A stretch of 39,270 nt of DNA, from contig JACRME010000007.1 in NCBI GenBank assembly GCA_016235045.1, positions 1-39,270 of the forward strand, written 5' to 3'. Below are positions 33,354 to 39,270 of this stretch, in pieces. Numbering within the stretch: the first letter of the stretch is position 1; the number at the start of each line of letters is the position of its first letter. Position numbers and translations under genes: made by a program. This DNA is from Nitrosomonadales bacterium (lineage in GTDB: Bacteria > Pseudomonadota > Gammaproteobacteria > Burkholderiales > Gallionellaceae). Under the pieces are notes generated by a model, which worked only from the letters and a program-made list of their open reading frames with translations, was not told the DNA's origin and did not search any database.

Positions 33354-34997
33354 CTACTCCTTCACCCTCCGATACAACCTGAACCTCTCCTTCGTATCCC
33401 CCTTGCGCCCGCCCTCCCACATCTTCTCCCACCCGATCTCGTCCTCGATCGGCTTGGCGATGCGGTCGCCCTGCACCAGCAGCAGGTCGCACACGCGCGA
33501 TGCGTTGCGCTTGGGGTTGAGGTCGCCGAAGTATTGCAGCATGGCGCGCTGACTGTCGCCGATGCGCACGCCGGCGATGCATTTGTATTGCTGGGGCAGG
33601 TTCGCCTTCAAATCGTCGACCATGTGGCGGTAGCTTTTGCCGGTGTCGAGCCAGGGTAGCCAGATGGTCATCAGCAGTATCCACAGCAGGGTGACGCTGG
33701 CGGCCCAGTTGATGAGGGAGCGGCGCACGGAGCGGCCGACGCGCCACACCAGTAGTATCCACACCACGGTGGTGGTGATGGCGATCCAGAACGGGGTGGC
33801 GTAGAAATCGGGTTCGAAGCCGGGCTGGAAGTCTTTGAGCCAGTGCGTGATCTTGGCGTTGTTGTCGAATAGCAAACCCGCCCAGCCCCACCACAGTGCG
33901 ATGGCGAGCAGGGCGAAGGTCATGATGCCGAACCAGTCGAGCGCGTTGGCGGCGCCGCGGCGCAGCGTGGAAAGCGAGGCGGTGGCGAGCAGCACGATCG
34001 GCAACAGCATGGGCAGGGCGAACACTTCCTTGATGTCCGGCACGATGCTCAGGGTGACGAGCATGACGAGGAAGCTGACTACCAATAGCTGGAATTCGGC
34101 CTGCTGCCAGACTTTCTTGCGCGCTTCCCACACCGCCCATGCGGCGAGCGGCAGGGCGGGCCAGGCGAGCCATGGCAAGATCTTCACGTAGTAAAAGACG
34201 TCGCTGTAGTCGCCGCCCTTGACGAAGCCGAACCAGCGGCCGATGTTGAGCGTCCACATCCATTCGACGAACAGTTGCGGCGAGCGCTGGAACAGCAGCC
34301 AGGGCCATATCGTGAGCAGCGGCAGCGCGCAGACGGTGGCGATGCCGACGGTGGCGAGGAAAGCGCGCGTGCGCCATTCGCGGAAGCTCAGCAGCGCGAT
34401 GCTGATGAACAGGAACAGGATGGGTGCGATGAAGCCCTTGCTGAGGAAGCCGATGCCGATGCCGATGCCCATCAGCACGCCCGCGATTTTTGGGCGGCGC
34501 AGGCTGAGGGCGTAGGCGTAGATCATCATGGCGCAGCCGGCGAGCAGCGCGTTGTCGGTGATGATCTCGTGCGCGCGCACCACCATGCCCAGGCAACCGA
34601 TCAGTGCGACGGCTGCGGGCCAGCCGCGGTTCTCGCCGAACAGTTCGCGTCCGGAAAGGCCGACGAACAGCAAAGTCAGTGCGGTATAAAAACCGCTCGC
34701 CAATCGCGCGCCGTCATGCAGCGGCAGGATGGGGGCGAAGAACTTGGCGAAGACCGCTGCCGTCCAGTAGAACAGCGGCGGCTTGTCCATGTAGGGCTCG
34801 CCCGCCAGCGTGGGCACGATCCAGTCGTGGTTCTGGATGATGTGGTAGATCAGGCCGAAGCTGTAGGCCTCGTCCGGCTTCCACGGGTCGTGCCCGACGA
34901 GTCCGGTGAACAGCCACACCGCGCACAGCAGGAACAGGAAGCCGGCCTTGACCGGGGTGATCTCGGGTTCTTTCAGTTTCGTGTAGTAGGCGTACAT
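33354..34997 (-). CDS. GT39/ArnT-like membrane glycosyltransferase
   Basis: A 547-residue polytopic inner-membrane protein with about 11-12 hydrophobic helices and a C-terminal soluble tail. The catalytic first loop carries GLVGHDPWKPDEAYSFGL, with the Asp-Glu pair of GT-C enzymes, and a second loop carries GEPYMDKPPLFYW. These are signatures of the ArnT/PMT (GT39 or GT83) superfamily, which moves sugars from polyprenyl-phosphate donors to lipid A or proteins. The acceptor is unknown. The C-terminal region has RASRVCDLLLVQGDRI-like text (near residue 500). It follows the M48 protease gene by eight bases on the same strand, suggesting an operon. Confidence 0.88.
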   Translation of the reverse strand: MYAYYTKLKEPEITPVKAGFLFLLCAVWLFTGLVGHDPWKPDEAYSFGLIYHIIQNHDWIVPTLAGEPYMDKPPLFYWTAAVFAKFFAPILPLHDGARLASGFYTALTLLFVGLSGRELFGENRGWPAAVALIGCLGMVVRAHEIITDNALLAGCAMMIYAYALSLRRPKIAGVLMGIGIGIGFLSKGFIAPILFLFISIALLSFREWRTRAFLATVGIATVCALPLLTIWPWLLFQRSPQLFVEWMWTLNIGRWFGFVKGGDYSDVFYYVKILPWLAWPALPLAAWAVWEARKKVWQQAEFQLLVVSFLVMLVTLSIVPDIKEVFALPMLLPIVLLATASLSTLRRGAANALDWFGIMTFALLAIALWWGWAGLLFDNNAKITHWLKDFQPGFEPDFYATPFWIAITTTVVWILLVWRVGRSVRRSLINWAASVTLLWILLMTIWLPWLDTGKSYRHMVDDLKANLPQQYKCIAGVRIGDSQRAMLQYFGDLNPKRNASRVCDLLLVQGDRIAKPIEDEIGWEKMWEGGRKGDTKERFRLYRRVKE

Positions 34998-35005
34998 CCG
35001 TTTTT

Positions 35006-36433
35006 TTATTCGATGATTTTCAGGATTTGTCTCGTAGCCGGTTCGCCTTGCGGATATTGCGCGTTGATCAGGCGCAGGTAACTTTCCGCATTCTTACCCA
35101 ACGGCGAGCGTTGCGCCAGTTTTGCGTAGCTTTCGCCTTTTTGCGCGGTGATGAGCTTGATGGTCAGCGGCTTGATCGCTTTCTTCTCGTCGTCGGTCAG
35201 CACGTGGAAGCTGCGTATCGTTTCCTTCATCGTGTTGCGTTGCGCCTCCAGCGTTGCGGGCGTCTTGGCGTTGCCCACGATGTGGAATGCCTTGCGGTCG
35301 AAATAGACGACGCCGAGCACGGCTTTGCCGGTGGTGCCGATGGCGGCATGCAGTTTTTCGATTTCCAGTGTCTCGATGTCGGCATCCTTGCCGAGCACGC
35401 GGCGGGTATATTCGGTAACGTTGCCGCTGGGCTTGTCGTCGATCTTGAGCTGGATTGCGGCATCGACCTGGGGGCTGAGGGCGAAGAGCTGCGTGGTCGA
35501 GTTCTTGATGTTCCAGCCCGGCGGGAAGGTGAGCGCGATGCCAAGGTCTTTATGCAGGAAGCGGTTGTCGCGCACGATGCCTTCCTCGACGCTGTCGCCG
35601 AATACCAGCCCCTCGGTCTGCTTCATGAATTCGCTTTTGCCTTCGGTGGGATTGGCGACCGTCAATCCGCTGGCCTCGCCGACCACCTGTTGCAAGCGCG
35701 TGTCGTTGTCCGGGTGGGTGGCAAAGGTGCCGTGATAGCGGCGCGGCTCGCGCCCTTCCTGTTTGGCGATCTCGGCATCGAACAACTCCTGGTTTTTCAG
35801 CACGCCGACCACGCGGATCATTGCCTGCGGGTCGTATGCGGTGCGCGCCAGGTACTGGGCGCCGAGGCGGTCGGATTCCAGTTCATGCTCGCGCCCGTAA
35901 CCGGAGAGCAGGGCGCCGCCGAGCAGGTTGGAAAGGTCATGCCCGGCCTGGGTGTTGAGCTCGGGCACCAGGATGGAGGCGATGGAAATGCCGATGTTGG
36001 CGGCCTGCGCCGCGCTTTGCTGGCGCACGCCGTGGCGTGCGGTAACGTGGCCGACCTCGTGTCCCAGCACCGCCGCCATCTCGGCTTCCGAATTCAGGTA
36101 GGCCAGGATGCCGCGCGTGATGTAGACGTAACCGCCGGGCAGGGCAAAGGCGTTGATCTCGGGCGAATCGAGCACGGTGAAGGTGTAGCGGATGTTGGTG
36201 CGGTGGCTGTGCGTGGCGACTTTCTGCCCGACCCGGCTGACGTAACTTTGCAGGGCGGGGTTGGCATAGACCTTGTATTGCTTGCGCACTTCGACATCGG
36301 AAGCGCGGCCCAGCGCAATCTCCTGCTGCTCGGACATCATCACGAAATCCTGCTTGCCGCTGACGGGGTTGACCGCGCACCCGCCCAAAGCCAGGGCGGC
36401 GACGGCGATCAGGAAGGTGAAAAGGTTTCGCAC
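35006..36433 (-). CDS. M48-family metalloprotease lipoprotein
   Basis: A 475-residue lipoprotein: signal peptide with lipobox LGGC and the modified Cys at residue 19. The M48 zinc site is HEVGH (H125, H129), with the third ligand in HELESDRLGAQYL. Residues about 30-260 form the protease domain. A C-terminal extension (about 280-475) includes GDSVEEGIVRDNRFLH, LGIALTFPPGWNI and a final LysM-like segment (LITAQKGESYAKLAQ, then YLRLINAQYP). The layout resembles periplasmic quality-control proteases such as BepA and LoiP, but with a different C-terminal part than BepA's TPRs. It sits just before the GT39-like gene. Confidence 0.9.
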   Translation of the reverse strand: MRNLFTFLIAVAALALGGCAVNPVSGKQDFVMMSEQQEIALGRASDVEVRKQYKVYANPALQSYVSRVGQKVATHSHRTNIRYTFTVLDSPEINAFALPGGYVYITRGILAYLNSEAEMAAVLGHEVGHVTARHGVRQQSAAQAANIGISIASILVPELNTQAGHDLSNLLGGALLSGYGREHELESDRLGAQYLARTAYDPQAMIRVVGVLKNQELFDAEIAKQEGREPRRYHGTFATHPDNDTRLQQVVGEASGLTVANPTEGKSEFMKQTEGLVFGDSVEEGIVRDNRFLHKDLGIALTFPPGWNIKNSTTQLFALSPQVDAAIQLKIDDKPSGNVTEYTRRVLGKDADIETLEIEKLHAAIGTTGKAVLGVVYFDRKAFHIVGNAKTPATLEAQRNTMKETIRSFHVLTDDEKKAIKPLTIKLITAQKGESYAKLAQRSPLGKNAESYLRLINAQYPQGEPATRQILKIIE

Positions 36434-36450
36434 GATATTGGTCCCGAAAA

Positions 36451-36476
36451 GAAAAAGGCAGCCTACGCTGCCTTTT
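36451..36476 (-). terminator. Rho-independent terminator of rpmE
   Basis: Arms AAAAGGCAGC (36453-36462) and GCTGCCTTTT (36467-36476) with a four-base loop. Read on the minus strand it is followed by TTTTTCTTTTC. It lies between the rpmE stop and the M48 protease start. Confidence 0.85.
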
Positions 36477-36501
36477 GATCCCTGCGCCTAACGAAGTTCC
36501 A

Positions 36502-36723
36502 TCAAGCGGCGGTCTTGGCGCCGGTGCTGTACTTGCTGCGGAATTTCTCGATGCGGCCCGCGGTGTCGACGATCTTCTGGGTGCCGGTGTAGAACGGGTG
36601 GCACTCGGAGCACACTTCGACGTGCAGTTCCGGTTTGCTCATGGTGGAGCGGGTGTTGAACTTGTTGCCGCAGCTGCATGTCACTGCGATCTCTTTGTAT
36701 TCAGGGTGAATGGCGGCTTTCAT
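36502..36723 (-). CDS. rpmE: Ribosomal protein bL31 (zinc-binding form)
   Basis: A 73-residue 50S ribosomal protein. The start [19 protein letters not shown] and the four zinc Cys (C16, C18, C38, C41) mark the zinc-binding 'C+' type, expected when zinc is plentiful. [20 protein letters not shown] is the conserved core. GGAAGA with suitable spacing precedes the ATG. A promoter candidate lies at 36789-36817 and a good terminator at 36451-36476, so it is probably a single-gene transcript. Confidence 0.97.
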   Translation of the reverse strand: MKAAIHPEYKEIAVTCSCGNKFNTRSTMSKPELHVEVCSECHPFYTGTQKIVDTAGRIEKFRSKYSTGAKTAA

Positions 36724-36788
36724 TTTGTCTTCCTTGCTAAAGTTAGGCGCGGCTTTTGTACGCGCACGGATACCGATTAAGGGCGCGC

Positions 36789-36817
36789 ATTATCCATAAA
36801 AAGAGGGGGTTGGGCAA
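36789..36817 (-). promoter_or_regulatory. Sigma70-type promoter candidate for rpmE
   Basis: On the minus strand: TTGCCC (-35, 36812-36817), a 17 bp spacer and GATAAT (-10, 36789-36794). It lies about 65 bases before the rpmE ATG. Confidence 0.6.
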
Positions 36818-36834
36818 ATTGTTCTTAGTGGCGG

Positions 36835-37191
36835 CTAGCGCACCTGCCCGCGCTCGATGCTGATCCCGACCTGCTTACAGTTGCGGATGGCCTGCAGCTT
36901 GGCCACGCTGACCTTGACCCAGGGGGCGTTGAAGTCCTTGAGGATGATCTGGGCGATGTGTTCGGCCAGGGTTTCCAGCAGCGAAAAATGCCCGTCGCTG
37001 AGGACGGTCTGGATATGTTGCGCGACCTGGGCATAGTCCAGCGCGTCCTTGATGTCGTCGCTCTGGCAGGCGCGGCTGTTGGGCAGGGCGATGTCGAGGT
37101 CGAGCTGCAGCGTTTGCGGGACGCGCTTTTCCCACTCATAGATGCCGATGAGGGTGACGACCTTGAGTTCGCGCAGAAAGATGATGTCCAT
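36835..37191 (-). CDS. folB: Dihydroneopterin aldolase FolB
   Basis: A 118-residue enzyme from ATG 37191 that cleaves dihydroneopterin to hydroxymethyl-dihydropterin in folate synthesis. The N-terminus MDIIFLRELKVVTLIGIYEWEK includes the conserved Glu of the active site region (YEWE). LQLDLDIALP, DYAQVAQHI and the FSLLETLAEHIAQIIL helix, with the conserved Glu-x-x-A pattern, follow. A longer in-frame start at 37230 is possible but less typical. It is divergent from plsY, with 80 bases between, an arrangement seen in many proteobacteria. Confidence 0.95.
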   Translation of the reverse strand: MDIIFLRELKVVTLIGIYEWEKRVPQTLQLDLDIALPNSRACQSDDIKDALDYAQVAQHIQTVLSDGHFSLLETLAEHIAQIILKDFNAPWVKVSVAKLQAIRNCKQVGISIERGQVR

Positions 37192-37212
37192 ATAAGGTGT
37201 AGGGCTGGTCGT

Positions 37213-37241
37213 TTGGAGGCATGGGCGCATTCGAGTAAAAT
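37213..37241 (+). promoter_or_regulatory. Possible plsY promoter
   Basis: TTGGAG (37213-37218), a 17 bp spacer and TAAAAT (37236-37241), 30 bases before the plsY start. The -35 is weak. Confidence 0.35.
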
Positions 37242-37271
37242 CCGCCGCTTCGCATTTTAAGGTATTACCCG

Positions 37272-37892
37272 ATGACCACCCTGATTTTTGTTGTGTGCGC
37301 CTACCTGATTGGCTCGGTCTCTTTTGCGGTGCTGATGAGCAAGGCGTTCGGTCTCGCCGACCCGCGTTCCTACGGTTCCGGCAATCCCGGTGCGACCAAT
37401 GTGTTGCGCAGCGGCAAGAAAGCGGCGGCGGCGCTGACGCTGCTCGGCGATGCGGCGAAAGGCTGGCTGGCGGTGTTTCTGGCGATCCGTTTCGCGCCGC
37501 ACGATGAACAGGGGGCGCTGATCGTGGCCTTGGTCGCTTTGGCGGTTTTCCTCGGCCATGTGTTCCCGGTCTTCCTGAAGTTCAAGGGCGGCAAGGGCGT
37601 GGCGACGGCGCTGGGGGTGTTGCTGGCATTGAACGTCTGGATGGGCCTGTTCGTGCTGTTTGCCTGGCTGGTGATGGCGGTGGTGTTTCGCTACTCTTCG
37701 CTGGCCGCGCTGGTCGCCTCAGTCGTCGCCCCGATATTTGCCATGCTGATTCATCTGCGTCCGGAATTGGTCTTGGCGACGGCAGCCATGTCCTTGCTGC
37801 TGTTCTGGCGGCACAAGGGCAATATCCAGAATTTGTTGACGGGCAAAGAGAGCAAGATCGGCGGCAAAAAGGCCGAATCTCAATCGGCGTAA
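37272..37892 (+). CDS. plsY: Glycerol-3-phosphate acyltransferase PlsY
   Basis: A 206-residue inner-membrane enzyme with about five transmembrane helices that transfers acyl from acyl-phosphate to glycerol-3-phosphate. Signature motifs: [17 protein letters not shown] (residues 34-50), a [13 protein letters not shown] loop near 105 and the C-terminal cytoplasmic [15 protein letters not shown]. All three conserved motifs are present. The 3' end overlaps the 3' end of the convergent tsaD by 13 bases. Confidence 0.96.
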   Translation: MTTLIFVVCAYLIGSVSFAVLMSKAFGLADPRSYGSGNPGATNVLRSGKKAAAALTLLGDAAKGWLAVFLAIRFAPHDEQGALIVALVALAVFLGHVFPVFLKFKGGKGVATALGVLLALNVWMGLFVLFAWLVMAVVFRYSSLAALVASVVAPIFAMLIHLRPELVLATAAMSLLLFWRHKGNIQNLLTGKESKIGGKKAESQSA

Positions 37893-38902
37893 TTCAATTC
37901 GCGTAAATCCCAGCGCGGTTTCACGTTAAAACGATAGTCGTGCCGCCCGGCTTGTTGCTGCAGCCGCATCGCGCCGGCGAAGGCGATCATCGCGCCGTTG
38001 TCGGTGCAGAACTCCAGGTCGGGATAGAACACCTTGCCGCCGCGTTTGCCGATGGCTTCGTTGAGGCGACTGCGCAGTAGCTGGTTTGCCCCGACCCCCC
38101 CCGCGATGACCAATTGATCCAGCCCGGTTTGTCCGAGCGCGGACAATGACTTGCTGACCAGCACATCCACGATGGCTTCTTGTGCGGCGTGCGCGATATC
38201 GGCGCGAGTCTGCTCATCCGTTTCATTCTGTTGTGTAAGTGTGAGCACCGCTGTCTTCAAGCCGCTGAAACTGAAATCCAGGTCGCCGCTGTTCAACATC
38301 GGGCGCGGTAATTTGAAGCGTCCCGGGGTGCCGCTCTTAGCCAGCTTGGCCAACAAAGCGCCTCCCGGATAATCCAGTCCCAGCAGTTTTGCGCTCTTGT
38401 CGAAAGCTTCGCCCGCGGCGTCATCCACGGATTCGCCCAGCAAGGTGTAACGGCCCACGCCATCCACGCGCATCAATTGCGTATGTCCGCCGGAGACGAG
38501 CAGCGCCACGAACGGAAACTCCGGTGCGGGGTCGGACAGTAGCGGCGAGAGCAAGTGTCCTTCGAGATGGTGCACGCCGATGGTAGGGACGTTCAATGTA
38601 TAAGCCAGCGCACAGGCAACGCTGGAGCCCACCAGCAAGGCACCGGAAAGTCCGGGGCCTTGCGTATAGGCAATCGCATCGACATCACCGAGAGTGCAAC
38701 CGGCATTTTGCATGACGCTGCGAATCAGCGGCAAAACATAGCGCACATGATCGCGCGAAGCGAGTTCGGGTACGACGCCGCCATACTCGTTGTGCAGCGC
38801 GACCTGCGAATGCAGCGTATGCGCCAGCAGCCCGCGCCCAGTGTGATACAGCGCGATGCCGGTTTCGTCGCAGGAGGATTCAATGCCCAATATCAATTGC
38901 AT
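37880..38902 (-). CDS. tsaD: tRNA N6-adenosine threonylcarbamoyltransferase TsaD
   Basis: A 340-residue ASKHA-fold enzyme that attaches the threonylcarbamoyl group to A37 of ANN-decoding tRNAs (t6A), together with TsaB, TsaC and TsaE. The N-terminus [19 protein letters not shown] and [12 protein letters not shown] are typical. The metal-binding [10 protein letters not shown] (HxxxH) is intact, with [23 protein letters not shown] and [27 protein letters not shown] lies near the C-terminus. A second in-frame ATG is not adjacent, so 38902 is the likely start. It is functionally linked to the damaged tcdA at 28 kb, which modifies t6A further. Confidence 0.97.
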   Translation of the reverse strand: MQLILGIESSCDETGIALYHTGRGLLAHTLHSQVALHNEYGGVVPELASRDHVRYVLPLIRSVMQNAGCTLGDVDAIAYTQGPGLSGALLVGSSVACALAYTLNVPTIGVHHLEGHLLSPLLSDPAPEFPFVALLVSGGHTQLMRVDGVGRYTLLGESVDDAAGEAFDKSAKLLGLDYPGGALLAKLAKSGTPGRFKLPRPMLNSGDLDFSFSGLKTAVLTLTQQNETDEQTRADIAHAAQEAIVDVLVSKSLSALGQTGLDQLVIAGGVGANQLLRSRLNEAIGKRGGKVFYPDLEFCTDNGAMIAFAGAMRLQQQAGRHDYRFNVKPRWDLRELNYAD

Positions 38903-38970
38903 GATGCGTTTTCACGGCAGCTTTTTCGAGAGGCGCATTGTACGTTTCCCCCGCATCGCAGAGCGAGCGC

Positions 38971-39036
38971 ACGTTTATGTGTATATTTCTTTACAAAACG
39001 CTTGACGGGAAGTTCGCCGTCTATATAATGCGCACC
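38971..39036 (+). promoter_or_regulatory. rRNA operon promoter with UP-like element
   Basis: TTGACG (-35, 39002-39007), a 16 bp spacer and TATAAT (-10, 39024-39029). The AT-rich 38971-39000 stretch resembles an UP element. The GC-rich discriminator GCGCACC after the -10 fits stringent control of rRNA promoters. Confidence 0.88.
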
Positions 39037-39261
39037 TCTTCGCCGCTGAGGCAGCGAAAAAAAGCAGTGCCAAGCTCTTTAAAAGATTGAAGAAACAACC
39101 GATTAGTGTGGGTGCTTGTGTTTGGGCAAACGAGATCACTCAGGTGATGGAGTCGAACTCAAGACATATAGAAGTACCCTCACGAAATCGAAGATACGAT
39201 AAAAAGTAAATTCGCTTTGAGTGAGATCTGCGGGTTCGAAAGAACTTGCAAAAAATTAGCT
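39037..39261 (+). promoter_or_regulatory. 16S rRNA leader with boxA antitermination site
   Basis: GCTCTTTAAAA at 39074-39084 matches boxA, where NusB/NusE load for rRNA antitermination. The following text (AAGAAACAACCGATTAGTG, then GTGGGTGCTTGTG) is typical of betaproteobacterial rRNA leaders. No coding frame is expected here. Confidence 0.85.
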
Positions 39262-39270
39262 AGATTGAAC
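39262..39270 (+). rRNA. Possible first bases of 16S rRNA
   Basis: The window ends in AGATTGAAC, which usually precedes TGAAGAGTTTGATC at the 5' end of betaproteobacterial 16S rRNA. Only about nine bases could belong to it, so the call rests on position after the leader. Confidence 0.4.

Noticed and set aside
1-39270. CRISPR array
   Set aside because: No series of regularly spaced identical repeats was seen; the repeats found are scattered palindromes.

Overview
The window looks like a chromosomal segment of a betaproteobacterium, probably of the Nitrosomonadales/Gallionellaceae type. This is inferred from protein style, GC-rich codon use, the surE-pcm-nlpD block, a betaproteobacterial rRNA leader at the right edge and the repeat families present; the genus cannot be fixed from sequence alone.

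Layout. 1-1.4 kb: molybdenum cofactor operon moaE (5' end outside the window)-mobB-mobA, with ATGA overlaps. 1.6-5.1 kb: a GAF-PAS-PAS-PAS-GGDEF-EAL cyclic-di-GMP enzyme followed by a bacteriohemerythrin. 5.4-9.3 kb: an exported formylglycine-generating-enzyme-like protein, a CopZ-type Cys-rich protein, a small membrane protein and a large cytoplasmic protein of unknown role. 9.4-11.8 kb: surE-pcm-nlpD, with a cluster of repeats where rpoS often lies. 12.0 kb: a radical SAM protein.

13.0-16.8 kb is an accessory island: a small orphan gene, a minus-strand GIY-YIG nuclease with a C-terminal helix-turn-helix, and two integron gene cassettes (15172-15897 and 15898-16763). Each cassette has its own attC whose R'' box is complementary to the start of its own cassette. 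No integrase gene is visible, so this is an orphan cassette cluster (CALIN-like) or an integron that lost intI.

17-22.4 kb: a sodium:solute symporter, phoB (with a three-repeat Pho box upstream) and phoR, then convergent genes for a large protein of unknown role and a 1288-residue FAD/Fe-S oxidoreductase. 26.3-27.9 kb: thpR and corA. 28-30.6 kb (minus): a frame-disrupted tcdA, tatD and a quinone-oxidoreductase-like gene. 30.7-33.2 kb: aroC, a membrane protein of unknown function and a REP-associated tyrosine transposase flanked by REP repeats. 33.4-38.9 kb: a GT39-like glycosyltransferase, an M48 lipoprotein protease, rpmE, folB, plsY and tsaD. 38.97-39.27 kb: promoter and leader of an rRNA operon, with 16S starting at the very edge.

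Repeats are a second theme. Two copies of a 113-116 bp MITE-like element with long terminal inverted repeats occur, one supplying the stop codon of tatD and one lying between the divergent aroC and oxidoreductase genes. Two copies of a 66 bp palindromic repeat each lie between convergent genes. A 20 bp repeat is shared by the 3' end of surE and the nlpD downstream region, and a palindrome sits in frame inside the FAD oxidoreductase gene.
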